From Bacteroidales bacterium (lineage in GTDB: Bacteria > Bacteroidota > Bacteroidia > Bacteroidales > Muribaculaceae), in NCBI GenBank assembly GCA_015061005.1, contig SUXJ01000012.1, positions 23,600 to 87,599 of the forward strand: a DNA stretch of 64,000 nt, written 5' to 3'. Position numbers and translations under genes: made by a program. Shown piece by piece: positions 37,330-46,799 of the stretch. The notes beneath the pieces were generated by a model. The model saw only the letters and a program-made list of their open reading frames with translations, did no database searches and had not been told where the DNA came from. The stretch's first letter is position 1. Each line of letters opens with the position of its first letter.

Positions 37330-38027
37330 AACGATATATTTTAACTTTGGCTACTGCTGCAATGGCTCTTTTTGTCTCGGCAGAAGTTACTTCAATGAAG
37401 GTAGATCCATTCCAACACCTGACGGTCAGCAGCTCCCTCAACGTGGACTGCATTCATTGTCCGGACTCGGTTGGTCATCTCCTCATTAACGCTCCGGATC
37501 GCAATCAAACATCGTGGATTGAAGCCAACACCAAAGGCGATAAATTAGTCCTAAAATTAGTCATCCCTGAAGATTATGACGGAGACATGAAAAATCTGCC
37601 GAGCGTTACGGTATATACCAATTATCTTGTCAAAGTTGAAAACGAAGGCGACAGCACTGTTCGCGTTCTGACATCGACCGATGTGCCGCAATTTGAGGCT
37701 CGCATCATTGGGAACGGCAGACTCAGCGTACGCGGCATTACAGCCGACAAACTTAAAGCGGTCATTTTCTCCGGCAGAGGAATTATGGCACTAAACGGAA
37801 CCGCTCGCAAAGCCACCTACTCACTGACAGGAGTAGGCACTATTGAAGCCGATGGCGTTGAGTGTGAAGAAGCCGACGTCAGACTCACCGGGACCGGAAC
37901 CATTGGCGTAAACGCCACTAAAAAACTCACCGTCAAAGGGTCCGGAGCCGGAAACGTTTACTATCGGGGAACTCCGGAAATTAAAAAGAAATTCTCTGTC
38001 GGGCTGAACGTTGAGCCAATAAACTAA
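37326..38027 (+). CDS. Secreted GIN-domain (DUF2807) protein
   Basis: A 233-residue exported protein. MKRYILTLATAAMALFVSA is a signal peptide. The rest is one beta-helix-like GIN/DUF2807 domain (FQHLTVSSSLNVDCIH ... YSLTGVGTIEADGVECEEAD ... VKGSGAGNVYYRGTP), a fold of short G-x-G turns common in Bacteroidetes periplasmic or surface proteins. Function is unknown. It overlaps dusB by 4 nt and touches the flippase start, so it is translated in step with both. Confidence 0.85.
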   Translation: MKRYILTLATAAMALFVSAEVTSMKVDPFQHLTVSSSLNVDCIHCPDSVGHLLINAPDRNQTSWIEANTKGDKLVLKLVIPEDYDGDMKNLPSVTVYTNYLVKVENEGDSTVRVLTSTDVPQFEARIIGNGRLSVRGITADKLKAVIFSGRGIMALNGTARKATYSLTGVGTIEADGVECEEADVRLTGTGTIGVNATKKLTVKGSGAGNVYYRGTPEIKKKFSVGLNVEPIN

Positions 38028-39449
38028 GTGGCAGAATCAAATGACTTGAAGAGACTCACGGTGCGTTCCGTGAAGTGGAACGTTGTCGATAAACTTTCCA
38101 CTCAGATTCTCTACGCGCTGACCGGAATCATCCTCGCGCGACTTATTGCGCCCGAAGAGTTCGGATTAATCGGAGCGGTCTTAGTTTTTCAAGCATTCGC
38201 AGCCTTATTCGTTGACAGTGGATTTGCCTCTGCTCTCATTCAGCGCAAAGAGCCCGATGAGCGCGATTATTCCACGATTTTCTGGTTCAACATGCTCATG
38301 GCTGTCGGCCTGTATGCGCTGATTTGGCTTTGTGCCCCGCTTATTGACCAATGGTTTCACGGTAACGGACGATTAATCCCGCTAACTCGCATTTCGTTCC
38401 TTTCCGTGATTCTCAATGCAACCGGCATTGTGCAGGTAAACCGCATGGTCAAACAAATGAACGTCAAACCGGTTGCCATTGCCAACGGACTCGGATTATT
38501 ACTCGGAGGCATTGCAGGCATTGGTTTGGCGCTACATAAGCCAAACGCGTGGGCTCTCGTATGGCAGCAAATAATCACTGCCGGAGCCAAATCCGCCATC
38601 CTATGGATAATTGTTCGTTGGCGACCTTTATTTGTTTGCTCCCTTCGTATAATCCGCGGATTTTTTGCCGTTGGCTTCGGTGTTATGATTCAGTCGATTC
38701 TCAACGTCGTTTTTCAAAACATATACAGTTTCTTTATCGGCAACAGACTCGGCATGGTCAGCCTTGGCAACTACACTCAAGCCGACAAATGGAGCAAAAT
38801 GGGCTCATCGTCCATTTCCGCTATTTTAACCTCATCGTTCTTGCCGGCTCTGAGTGCAGTGCAAGACCAACCTCATCGCTTTGCCGGAATTGCCGGTAAA
38901 ATACATCGTACCACTATTGCCATCGTCATCATCGGCTTCGGTTGGTTGGTTATTTCCGCAGAATCGGTATTTCACGCCCTGCTGGGCTCACAATGGGACA
39001 GAGCAATCCCCCTGTTTCAGTTGCTGATGCTTCGCGGCATCTTTGTCGTTCTCAGTTCTCTTTATTGCAACTTTATTCTCGCGGTAGGTAAACCCAAACT
39101 TTTAGTAGCCGCCGAATTAGTGCGAAATTCAGGCGCACTCATCGCCTTAGTAGCTACCATTCCGTTTTGGGGACAACCCAACGGACTTGAAATAATGATA
39201 TGGGGACAGATTGCCGCCTCCGCTATCACGTTTTTAGTCATCGTCGTGATGACTGCTCGCGTAACCTATCGACGCGTCAGCCAATACTTCCGGGATTTCA
39301 TTCCGTTTTTGGGCTACTCTGCCATTCCGCTTAGCCTAAGCTATTTACTCATTGCATCATACGGGCATCTGAATCCTTGGTTCTCTCTAACGTTATCAAT
39401 CTCTCCGATTGCGCTCTACCTTCCCCTTTATCGGCTTAAAAAACTCTGA
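38028..39449 (+). CDS. Polysaccharide flippase (MOP/Wzx-like)
   Basis: A 473-residue integral membrane protein with about 14 hydrophobic segments, beginning with the hydrophilic SNDLKRLTVRSVKWNVVDKL typical of Wzx/TuaB-type exporters of lipid-linked sugars. Later LGMVSLGNYTQADKWSKM and FLPALSAVQ match the family. The start is a GTG immediately after the GIN-domain stop (no gap), so coupling is likely. It presumably moves an O-antigen, capsule or exopolysaccharide repeat unit across the inner membrane, but there are no glycosyltransferase genes nearby. Last gene of the plus-strand run, ending near a two-way hairpin. Confidence 0.88.
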   Translation: MAESNDLKRLTVRSVKWNVVDKLSTQILYALTGIILARLIAPEEFGLIGAVLVFQAFAALFVDSGFASALIQRKEPDERDYSTIFWFNMLMAVGLYALIWLCAPLIDQWFHGNGRLIPLTRISFLSVILNATGIVQVNRMVKQMNVKPVAIANGLGLLLGGIAGIGLALHKPNAWALVWQQIITAGAKSAILWIIVRWRPLFVCSLRIIRGFFAVGFGVMIQSILNVVFQNIYSFFIGNRLGMVSLGNYTQADKWSKMGSSSISAILTSSFLPALSAVQDQPHRFAGIAGKIHRTTIAIVIIGFGWLVISAESVFHALLGSQWDRAIPLFQLLMLRGIFVVLSSLYCNFILAVGKPKLLVAAELVRNSGALIALVATIPFWGQPNGLEIMIWGQIAASAITFLVIVVMTARVTYRRVSQYFRDFIPFLGYSAIPLSLSYLLIASYGHLNPWFSLTLSISPIALYLPLYRLKKL

Positions 39450-39475
39450 GCAACTCCCCCTCAATAAAAAAGAAA

Positions 39476-39505
39476 CATCCTCGCGCTTGAATTGCAACGA
39501 GGACG
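39476..39505 (-). terminator. Two-way terminator between tig and the flippase gene
   Basis: An 8-bp stem (CATCCTCG with CGAGGACG, one G-U pair) lies between convergent genes. On the minus strand it is followed by TTTCTTTTTTATT, so it is the tig terminator; on the plus strand the tail is weaker. Confidence 0.7.
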
Positions 39506-39531
39506 TTATCCTTTATATTAATATCTTAGAA

Positions 39532-40872
39532 TTATTCAGCTTGAGCAAGAGCCTTGAACTCATCTAAGCTCACGGTCTTATCCTCAATTGTTACGGCCTT
39601 GCCGATTGCCTCAAACAAGTTGGCATTTGAAACCTGCTCAGCGATGTAACGACGGTTATTGTTGTCCTTCAAGAGGCTTTCGGCGTAATTCTTGAGCAGT
39701 GACTCATCAAGATTGCCCATACCATATTGTGCGAACTGACGAGCGGCTACGTGTTGTGCATAGCGAAGCATATCGTCTTCCGTAACCTTAACGTCAAGCT
39801 TTGCTGCAATGCGACCGGAAACGATTTCCCACTTCATAGCGGATTCCGATTTTGCATATTCTTCGTCAATGTTTTCTTCAGTGAGTTCTTCATTGCGACG
39901 CACGAGCCACTTCTTGAGGAACTCTACAGGCAATTCGAAGTTGCCGAATTTTTCCATAATGGCTTCGCGTGCCTGCTTTTCAAAGAGGGCTGCGCTGTTG
40001 GGGAGCAATTGAGCGGCAATGCTATTTTTGAGAGCTTCTTGATATTGCTCCTCAGTGGTACAATCAGGGCCAAAGGCGAGCTTGAAGAAGTCTTCATTGT
40101 GCTCAGCCGGCTTCAAGCCGTTAATTTCATTGATTGTGAGTTCAAAATCACCGGTAAGTTCTGCAGCCTCCTCACGAGTCTTTGAGAGCATGGCAGCAAG
40201 TTCTGCGGTATTGCCGTCAGCAGCAACCGAAGGATTATAAACAACTGCGTCACCGGGCTTAACGCCTTCAAACTTGGCAGCCTGTTCGGCATTTTTGAAA
40301 GTCCAAGGTGCAACGATTACGTTTTCTGCTTCTACGAAGCCTTCTTCCTTGCCAAGTTCGCGAATGTTGCCCTTGATGAGAGCGCGATCGGCATAGACTT
40401 CAAGGTTTTCTTGCTTACCGAAACGGCCGGTAAGTGACTTGTCCTGCTCTTCCATCATTTCAGAAGTCACTTCTATGCGATAGTATGGCAAAGTGAGATC
40501 CTTGTTGATATCGACATTGATTTCGGGAGCAAATCCGAGTTCGTATTCAAATGTATAATCTTTCTGATTATCAAGATCAAGTTCCTTAACGTTGACAGGG
40601 AGGGGCTCTCCAAGAATATCGACCTTGTTTTCCTGAAGATACTTAACAACGGCTTCGTAAACGACTTGATTGATAACGTCGCTGGTCACTTGCTTGCCGA
40701 AGCGCTTTTCTATAATACCCATCGGCACTGCACCTTTGCGGAAACCGGGGATATTTGCATCACGGCGAATTTTCTTAAGTTCTGCGGCTACTTTTTCCTT
40801 GTAATCGCCTTCTTCAACGCTGATGGCCATCTTGCCGGTTGTTGCGTTGATTTTGTCGAGTGTTACGTTCAT
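39532..40872 (-). CDS. tig: Trigger factor
   Basis: A ribosome-associated chaperone with peptidyl-prolyl isomerase activity that receives nascent chains. The 446-residue protein has the N-terminal ribosome-binding domain (about 1-120) with FRKGAVPMGIIEKRFGKQ near residue 43, the loop that contacts L23, then the isomerase-like middle domain and the long helical C-domain (about 250-446). The middle domain lacks an obvious FKBP catalytic motif, common in Bacteroidetes. A clear promoter lies about 45 nt upstream. Confidence 0.93.
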   Translation of the reverse strand: MNVTLDKINATTGKMAISVEEGDYKEKVAAELKKIRRDANIPGFRKGAVPMGIIEKRFGKQVTSDVINQVVYEAVVKYLQENKVDILGEPLPVNVKELDLDNQKDYTFEYELGFAPEINVDINKDLTLPYYRIEVTSEMMEEQDKSLTGRFGKQENLEVYADRALIKGNIRELGKEEGFVEAENVIVAPWTFKNAEQAAKFEGVKPGDAVVYNPSVAADGNTAELAAMLSKTREEAAELTGDFELTINEINGLKPAEHNEDFFKLAFGPDCTTEEQYQEALKNSIAAQLLPNSAALFEKQAREAIMEKFGNFELPVEFLKKWLVRRNEELTEENIDEEYAKSESAMKWEIVSGRIAAKLDVKVTEDDMLRYAQHVAARQFAQYGMGNLDESLLKNYAESLLKDNNNRRYIAEQVSNANLFEAIGKAVTIEDKTVSLDEFKALAQAE

Positions 40873-40914
40873 TTTATATTTAATACAGTTTGAAATTTTG
40901 CGTTTTTAAACGTG

Positions 40915-40945
40915 CAAAGTTAGCAATTTGCCATGTAATGACAAA
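40915..40945 (-). promoter_or_regulatory. tig promoter
   Basis: On the minus strand TTTG (40942-40945), a 19-nt spacer and TAACTTTG (40915-40922) fit the Bacteroidetes consensus. Leader about 35 nt. Confidence 0.75.
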
Positions 40946-40973
40946 GTGTTTAGGAAATTTTAAGCAATATAAC

Positions 40974-41822
40974 TTATTTAACGGCCTTGAAGCTCATATC
41001 TAATCCCTTGACCGAATGAGTCAGCGCGCCGACCGAAATGAAATCAACTCCGGTTTCGCCATAAGCTCTAAGGGTGTCAATGGTTATCCCTCCCGATGAT
41101 TCAATCTCGGTTGCGCCATTAATGAGTTTCACGGCTTCTGCGGTGCGCTCGGGAGTGAAATTATCAAGCATAATCCTATCCACCCCTACTTCCAATGCTT
41201 GCTTAATCTCTTCCGTGTTGCGCACTTCGAGTTCTATCTTCAAATTGCGTCCCGTGCGCTGGCAATATTCTTTTGCCGCTCCTACGGCTTGGGGTATTCC
41301 TCCGGCAAAGTCAACGTGATTATCCTTAATGAGAATCATGTCAAACAAACCGATGCGGTGATTGCCGCCGCCGCCGATTTTCACTGCCTCTTTGTCGAGC
41401 AGACGCATTCCCGGCTGAGTCTTGCGGGTGTCAATTACCTTGGTTTTAAGCCCTTCCAGAAGCTGCTGATAGCGGTTCGTAGTCGTGGCTATGCCGCTCA
41501 TGCGCTGCATGATATTAAGCATAATGCGCTCTGTTTGCAACAAAGACTGCACCTTGCCTTCCACCTCAAAGGCTACATCACCGGGCTTCACCTTGGCACC
41601 GTCATTAATGAACACGGTCATCTTCAATTCGGGATCAAATTTCGCAAAAACTTTCCGTGCTACTTCAACCCCGGCTATCACTCCGGGCTCCTTTATGATA
41701 AGACGCTGCTTGCCTGTTGCAGTGTCCGGAATTGTAGATAAGGTGGTGTGGTCGCCATCGCCCACGTCTTCAGCAAAAGCGAGAGTCAAAAGGTCGTCGA
41801 TAAGTTCGTCGCGCGATTTCAT
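40974..41822 (-). CDS. nadC: Nicotinate-nucleotide diphosphorylase (carboxylating)
   Basis: NadC converts quinolinate and PRPP to nicotinate mononucleotide in NAD synthesis. The 282-residue protein has DVGDGDHTTLSTIP near the N-terminus, the active-site stretch TRKTQPGMRLLDKEAV and GGGGNHRIGLFDMILIKDNH, then ELEVRN and LDNF. I chose the ATG at 41820-41822 (MKSRDELID); a TTG two codons upstream is less likely. It is divergent from rlmH across 58 nt containing two overlapping -7 boxes. No other nad gene is in the window. Confidence 0.94.
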   Translation of the reverse strand: MKSRDELIDDLLTLAFAEDVGDGDHTTLSTIPDTATGKQRLIIKEPGVIAGVEVARKVFAKFDPELKMTVFINDGAKVKPGDVAFEVEGKVQSLLQTERIMLNIMQRMSGIATTTNRYQQLLEGLKTKVIDTRKTQPGMRLLDKEAVKIGGGGNHRIGLFDMILIKDNHVDFAGGIPQAVGAAKEYCQRTGRNLKIELEVRNTEEIKQALEVGVDRIMLDNFTPERTAEAVKLINGATEIESSGGITIDTLRAYGETGVDFISVGALTHSVKGLDMSFKAVK

Positions 41823-41841
41823 GTTCAAATGTTTTTTTTAT

Positions 41842-41862
41842 TAAATTTGCACTGCAAAATTA
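41842..41862. promoter_or_regulatory. Overlapping divergent -7 boxes for rlmH and nadC
   Basis: TAAATTTG (41842-41849, plus strand) faces rlmH; TAATTTTG on the minus strand (41855-41862) faces nadC. They form an imperfect inverted repeat (AAATTTGCA CT GCAAAATT). No good -33 element is visible for either. RNA polymerase at one box should block the other. Confidence 0.5.
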
Positions 41863-41880
41863 CGCATTTTTTCTGAGATT

Positions 41881-42354
41881 ATGAAACTCCTGCTTATGGC
41901 TGTCGGACGCACGTCAATCGACTTTGTGCGTCGTGGCATAGATGAATACTTAAACCGCCTGCAACACTACTTGTCTGTTGACGTAAAAATCATTCCCGAC
42001 GTTAAACGCACCGCATCTTTGACCGAAGACAAACAGAAGGACATGGAGGGCGCGGCAATTCTCGCCGCAGTGCAACCATCGGACCGCGTCATTCTCCTCG
42101 ACGAACGCGGCAAAGAGTACTCATCCGAAGAATTTGCCGCCTTCATGGAAAAACAGATGCTCTCAGGAGCAAAGCGATTGGTATTCGTTGTTGGCGGACC
42201 CTACGGATTCTCGCCCGAAGTATACTCTCGCGCCGACGGCAAGCTGAGCCTCTCGCGCATGACTTTCAACCACGAAATGGTGCGACTATTCTTCGTCGAA
42301 CAGCTATACCGCTCTCAAACCATTCTTCGTGGCGAACCATATCACCATTCTTAG
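41881..42354 (+). CDS. rlmH: 23S rRNA (pseudouridine1915-N3)-methyltransferase RlmH
   Basis: RlmH methylates pseudouridine 1915 in helix 69 of 23S rRNA. The 157-residue SPOUT protein has MKLLLMAVGRTSIDFVRRGI, RVILLDERGKEYSSEEFA, the knot glycines VVGGPYGFSPEVY, and the conserved tail LRGEPYHHS. Length is normal. Its final bases overlap by 4 nt the end of a small convergent membrane-protein gene. Confidence 0.97.
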   Translation: MKLLLMAVGRTSIDFVRRGIDEYLNRLQHYLSVDVKIIPDVKRTASLTEDKQKDMEGAAILAAVQPSDRVILLDERGKEYSSEEFAAFMEKQMLSGAKRLVFVVGGPYGFSPEVYSRADGKLSLSRMTFNHEMVRLFFVEQLYRSQTILRGEPYHHS

Positions 42355-42575
42355 CGAAGAGACCTGAGTGGGTCAATACAGAAAAATATCCCGGACAAAA
42401 CCGTGAAAAACACTATCGGGCTGCTCCAAACAAACAGAGCAAAGAATGCCAACACCGAAAAGACTCCTAAACAGATTAAACAAATAAGTTGAGTAACTGA
42501 CAGGCTGCCACGCTGTGCAGAACGTGCCGATTGAGTTGTTGCGTTTGTCATTGCTATATGATTTTTGGTTTTCAT
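42351..42575 (-). CDS. Small predicted membrane protein
   Basis: A 74-residue ORF (MKTKNHIAMTNATTQSARSA ... ) with two hydrophobic stretches at about 28-47 and 50-65. I recognise no family. Support for it being real: a perfect -7 box (42580-42587) ends four bases before the ATG at 42575, and the hydrophobic pattern is consistent. It is convergent with and overlaps rlmH by 4 nt. An alternative start at Met9 is possible. Function unknown. Confidence 0.45.
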   Translation of the reverse strand: MKTKNHIAMTNATTQSARSAQRGSLSVTQLICLICLGVFSVLAFFALFVWSSPIVFFTVLSGIFFCIDPLRSLR

Positions 42576-42579
42576 ACCG

Positions 42580-42587
42580 CAAAATTA
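42580..42587 (-). promoter_or_regulatory. -7 box directly before the 42351 ORF
   Basis: TAATTTTG on the minus strand matches TAnnTTTG and is four bases from the ATG; the transcript would be leaderless. No -33 TTTG is seen. Confidence 0.45.
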
Positions 42588-42654
42588 GCCCCCACACGGG
42601 CATCTTCTCTGCCCACCAGCCTTAAAAACCTATAAATTTCACGTTCCCGCTCTT

Positions 42655-44391
42655 TTATCTCTTGGCGTATGCCTTTTCAAGATCCTGCGAAATATTGATC
42701 ATGAAGTCGCCCATTCGCTCGTAGGAATTGATAATATCAATGTAATAAACGCTTGTTTGATAGTTCTTTCCGTCGCTTTCAAGTTCTTCAATCACTGCAT
42801 CGCGCAAGTCTCCGCGCAGTGTATTGAGTCGCTCTTCCGCATTATATGCATTAGATATTTCGACGAGTTCGCCCTTATGTGCCGCGGTCAAATTCTCAAT
42901 CATGGCATCGTATGCAGCATCAACGGCATCGGCCACTGCATTGAGATTCTTGATGGTCACTTCGTCAAAATTCTTCTTCTGAATATTCTTGCGTGTCAAA
43001 ATGCGACTGATCACCTCGCCCGAATCGCCAAGCGACTCCAATTCACCGATAATCTTATACATTGCCTTGATTTTTATAGCGGTGCTTTCGCTGATTTCTT
43101 CTGACGACACACTATTGAGGAACGTAGCAATCTCATATTCTATACGATCGGAGATTTCTTCGTACTTCACGAGTTTTTCTCTGAACGTTTCGAACTGATC
43201 GGGATCCGAGGTATTGATTGCAGCACGAGCATAAGACGCTCCCGTCTTTGAAATCTGAGCAAAATGGATTATCTCGTCAAATGCCTGCTCTACTGAGAGT
43301 TCCGGCGTGGCAAGCGGTCCGGCAGAAATATATTTCAAGCGGAACACTTCTTTTTCTTGATTCTCGGGCATTCTGATTATCCAGCTCACTGCCGCTGCAA
43401 TCTTCTTGGTAAACCACACCAAAAGCAGTGTATTGGTCAAATTAAACAGAGTGTGGAGCATCGACAACCCATAGAGTGCTGCCACACTCGTATCCGGATT
43501 CGACTCCGAAACGGCAAAATCCTCTGCAGCCGGATTTGGCAGCGAAAACACTGATGCTGTTACCCACCCGACAAGGCTAAGGAAGGGTTTATAGAGGACC
43601 AAAGCCCAGACAACACCAAAGACATTGAAAATGGTGTGCGACATCGCTGCCCTCTTGGCCTGAACATTACCTACCGATGCGGCTATATTGGCTGTAATGG
43701 TCGTTCCAAGGTTTTCGCCGAGCACCATCGCACATGCCATCGGGAACGGAATCCAACCCATGCTGAGCATGATCAACGTTATGGCCATCGTTGCTGATGA
43801 TGACTGCAATACCAAAGTTAATATAGTGCCAAACGCAAGGAAGAGCAACACGGAGCCAAACCCATGAGAAGCCCACGTAGTTACAAATTCAAGCACTTCA
43901 GGTGTTTGGCGCAAGTCCGGAACGGACTCCTTCATCAATGACAACCCGAGAAATAAAAGGCAGAATCCGACTATCAGTTCTCCCACATTTCGGCGACGAC
44001 TGATTTTAGAGTTAGAAAAGAGAAAACCGAGAAGCATTAACGGCACTGCTAAAGCAGATATATCAGCTTTAAAGCCTAACCACGAAACCAACCATGCGGT
44101 TACGGTTGTGCCGATATTTGCGCCCATAATAACACCGATGGCCTGAACAAGGGTCAGCAGGCCGGCATTAACAAAGCTGACCACCATCACTGTGGTAGCC
44201 GACGAGGATTGGATAACCGCAGTAATCCCCAAACCGGTCATAACGCCTTTAAACGGGTTTGAGGTCATCGCTGACAAGAAACTTCTCAGCCTGTCGCCTG
44301 CCACCTTTTGCAGACCGGAACTCATCAGGTTCATCCCATACAGGAACATACCCAATGCTCCCAACAACGTGAAAATTTGTAATACACTCAT
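42655..44391 (-). CDS. Na/Pi-cotransporter family protein with PhoU-like tail
   Basis: A 578-residue inner-membrane protein. The membrane half (about 1-330) has the two inverted QSSS repeats of NptA-type sodium:phosphate cotransporters (VIQSSSATTVMVV about 60 and LVLQSSSATMAIT about 195). The C-terminal 220 residues are helical and PhoU-like (EEISDRIEYEIATFLNSVSS ... NSYERMGDFMINISQDLE). It probably takes up phosphate with sodium, with the tail coupling to phosphate signalling. The gene is divergent from the two-component pair at 44592; a -7 box lies about 37 nt upstream. Confidence 0.9.
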   Translation of the reverse strand: MSVLQIFTLLGALGMFLYGMNLMSSGLQKVAGDRLRSFLSAMTSNPFKGVMTGLGITAVIQSSSATTVMVVSFVNAGLLTLVQAIGVIMGANIGTTVTAWLVSWLGFKADISALAVPLMLLGFLFSNSKISRRRNVGELIVGFCLLFLGLSLMKESVPDLRQTPEVLEFVTTWASHGFGSVLLFLAFGTILTLVLQSSSATMAITLIMLSMGWIPFPMACAMVLGENLGTTITANIAASVGNVQAKRAAMSHTIFNVFGVVWALVLYKPFLSLVGWVTASVFSLPNPAAEDFAVSESNPDTSVAALYGLSMLHTLFNLTNTLLLVWFTKKIAAAVSWIIRMPENQEKEVFRLKYISAGPLATPELSVEQAFDEIIHFAQISKTGASYARAAINTSDPDQFETFREKLVKYEEISDRIEYEIATFLNSVSSEEISESTAIKIKAMYKIIGELESLGDSGEVISRILTRKNIQKKNFDEVTIKNLNAVADAVDAAYDAMIENLTAAHKGELVEISNAYNAEERLNTLRGDLRDAVIEELESDGKNYQTSVYYIDIINSYERMGDFMINISQDLEKAYAKR

Positions 44392-44427
44392 TACTTATAA
44401 TGTGACATTAATAAATGAATTTCACTG

Positions 44428-44435
44428 CAAAGTAA
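44428..44435 (-). promoter_or_regulatory. -7 box of the Na/Pi cotransporter gene
   Basis: TTACTTTG on the minus strand (preceded by G) is a common variant of TAnnTTTG. No matching -33 element at 19-21 nt. Confidence 0.4.
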
Positions 44436-44556
44436 CGAATATATTGTTTCAAAAATATTTCAAAAAAATTAGGATTTGACTAAATGCCGAACCCTGCAAA
44501 GTATTACATTTTCATTAAATATTTCAATTCTATGGTCGCCTACCGAATTTTCTCCG

Positions 44557-44564
44557 TATTTTTG
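44557..44564 (+). promoter_or_regulatory. -7 box of the response regulator gene
   Basis: TATTTTTG matches TAnnTTTG exactly, 27 nt before the ATG at 44592. No clear -33 TTTG. Confidence 0.45.
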
Positions 44565-44591
44565 CAAGCGGTAAGTTAACTCTAATGATAT

Positions 44592-45287
44592 ATGGCAGCT
44601 GATCGAATTTTAATTGTGGACGACGAGGACACCCTATGCGAAGTCCTGAAACTGAACCTTGAAAATGAGGGCTACGACGTTGACATTGCTCTGAGTGCAG
44701 AGCAAGCCTTGACTTATGATTTAGAGTCATATTCACTCATTTTGCTTGACGTAATGATGGGAGAAATTAGCGGTATCAAGATGGCTAAAATGCTGAAAGC
44801 CGACGTAAAAACAGCAGAGATTCCCATTATTTTCTGCACGGCTCGCGACTCCGAAGACGACATGATAATGGGGCTGAACCTCGGCGCCGACGATTATATC
44901 ATGAAACCCTACACTGTTCGCAACGTGATTGCTCGAGTCAAAAGCGTCTTGCGCCGCACCTCTGCCCACAAGGACACTTCGCCGAGCGCAAAACCTAACC
45001 TCCTGACCGTCGACGGACTCCACCTTGATTTGGAATTCAAACGTTGCATCGTTGACGGGACGGAAGTCAAACTCACTCGCAAAGAATTCGAAATTTTAGC
45101 CTACCTCATTGCCCATCGCGGCAAAATTTGCTCGCGCGAACAAATTCTTAGCCGCGTTTGGAACGATGAAGTAATTGTGCTCGACCGCACAATCGATGTC
45201 AACATCACTCGCTTGCGTTCTAAGATTGGCAAATATGGCTCACTTATCGTGACTCGTTTCGGCTTCGGATATGGCTTTCGCGATTAA
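44592..45287 (+). CDS. rprY: OmpR-family response regulator (RprY-like)
   Basis: A 231-residue DNA-binding response regulator. The receiver domain (1-120) has the acidic pocket D10/D11, phosphoacceptor D53 (LILLDVMMGE), T83 and K105 (IMKPYT). The winged-helix effector domain (about 135-231) ends IVTRFGFGYGFRD. It is encoded with a sensor kinase (17-nt overlap), like Bacteroides RprX/RprY, a pair known from stress and tetracycline-response studies. Assignment to RprY is by resemblance of order and sequence; the target genes are not known here. Confidence 0.85.
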   Translation: MAADRILIVDDEDTLCEVLKLNLENEGYDVDIALSAEQALTYDLESYSLILLDVMMGEISGIKMAKMLKADVKTAEIPIIFCTARDSEDDMIMGLNLGADDYIMKPYTVRNVIARVKSVLRRTSAHKDTSPSAKPNLLTVDGLHLDLEFKRCIVDGTEVKLTRKEFEILAYLIAHRGKICSREQILSRVWNDEVIVLDRTIDVNITRLRSKIGKYGSLIVTRFGFGYGFRD

Positions 45288-46728
45288 ATTATCTTACCAT
45301 AAGCGACTTTTCTTGATTTCGTTCGCTTTCCTATGGTCTATAATCCTATGCTTCATAGGATTCCAATACTTGCGTGAAAAACAATATAAATCAGACTTTC
45401 TCAGAGCTCAGCTTCATCTTTACAACCAACATTTACTGGAAATCATTGAAGACGGCTATCCTTTTGAAGAATATATTGCCGAACACCAAAAGCCATTCGA
45501 CGATTTGCGCATTTCGATCATTTCGCTCTCGGGCAATGTTGTGTTCGACAATATGCTGCCCGTTGACTCGCTCGACAATCACCTCAACCGTCCCGAAATC
45601 ATAGACGCAATCAACAAGGGAGCAGGCTACCGCATCGGCCGACAATCGGCAAGCGACGGCCGCGAATACTTCTACTCCGCAACGCGCGGCGAAAACTCAA
45701 TTGCCCGAACTGCCATCCCATACTCTGCGTCACTGAAAGAGCTACTCCGCGCCGACAGAACGTTCATCGGAATCATGATCACGATTAGCCTCATAATGAG
45801 CATATTGGCATATTTTGTCACTCGCCGTTTAGGGAAAAACATTGAACGACTTAACCGTTTTGCCGCAAAAGCTGAAAAGGGCCAATCTTTTGATGAAGAA
45901 GAAGAGTTCCCGAAAGATGAACTCGGCTCGATTTCGCGCCATATCGTCCAACTCTACGCCCAACTGCAACAAACCATTAAAGACCGCGACAGAGCCCACC
46001 AAGCAGCAATTCGGGAAGAACAAGAAAAAATACGCATCAAACGCCAACTCACAAACAACATTAACCACGAACTCAAGACCCCGGTGGCGTCAATTCAAGT
46101 CTGCCTCGAAACACTGCTCTCATCAATTAACCTAAGCGACGAAAAACGACAAGAACTAATCGGACGCTGCTACACCCACAACGAACGCCTCCGCCGATTA
46201 CTCACCGACGTATCTCTCATTACCCGAATGGAAGACGGCAGCTCACTCATCGAAAAAGAGCGCGTGAACATCAACGACATAATTGCAGAAATCTCTGAAG
46301 AAATGGGGATAATGCCGGAAGACGAAAGAATGAATCTCATTGCCAACTTCCCCGAAGAAGTTGTAATCGAAGGAAACATTTCTCTGATTGGCTCGATTTT
46401 CAGAAATCTGACCGAAAATGCCATGTCATACTCCGAAGGAAAGAATATCTATATCTCACTCCTTGAAAACAGCCCGTCTGAATGTAAAATCAGATTTGAA
46501 GATGACGGCAGAGGAGTTGAACCCGAACAGTTACCACGTCTGTTTGAACGATTCTACAGAGTGGACAAAGGACGCTCACGCAAAAAAGGAGGCACAGGGC
46601 TTGGACTCGCAATCGTGAAACACGCCGTACTGTTCCATGGCGGAACAATCATCGCCGCAAACCGCCCCTCCGGAGGACTACGCTTCGATTTCACCCTCCG
46701 CAAAACCCAAACCACCCCCATCTCATAA
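45271..46728 (+). CDS. rprX: Sensor histidine kinase (RprX-like)
   Basis: A 485-residue membrane kinase. TM1 is at about 12-33, a periplasmic sensor region spans 34-162, and TM2 is at about 164-183, followed by HAMP-like coils. The HisKA motif NNINHELKTPVAS has the phosphorylated H266; the ATPase has N (NLTENAMSYS), G1 (DDGRGV), F (LFERFYRVD) and G2 (GTGLGLAIVKHA) boxes. All are intact. Start overlaps the response regulator by 17 nt. A strong two-way terminator lies downstream, shared with nuoN. Confidence 0.9.
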   Translation: MAFAIKLSYHKRLFLISFAFLWSIILCFIGFQYLREKQYKSDFLRAQLHLYNQHLLEIIEDGYPFEEYIAEHQKPFDDLRISIISLSGNVVFDNMLPVDSLDNHLNRPEIIDAINKGAGYRIGRQSASDGREYFYSATRGENSIARTAIPYSASLKELLRADRTFIGIMITISLIMSILAYFVTRRLGKNIERLNRFAAKAEKGQSFDEEEEFPKDELGSISRHIVQLYAQLQQTIKDRDRAHQAAIREEQEKIRIKRQLTNNINHELKTPVASIQVCLETLLSSINLSDEKRQELIGRCYTHNERLRRLLTDVSLITRMEDGSSLIEKERVNINDIIAEISEEMGIMPEDERMNLIANFPEEVVIEGNISLIGSIFRNLTENAMSYSEGKNIYISLLENSPSECKIRFEDDGRGVEPEQLPRLFERFYRVDKGRSRKKGGTGLGLAIVKHAVLFHGGTIIAANRPSGGLRFDFTLRKTQTTPIS

Positions 46729-46799
46729 CCCACATAAGAAACATATATCTTATATATCTCAAAAAACCTCCTCCGCTAACTCCTCGAAACTAACAAAAC

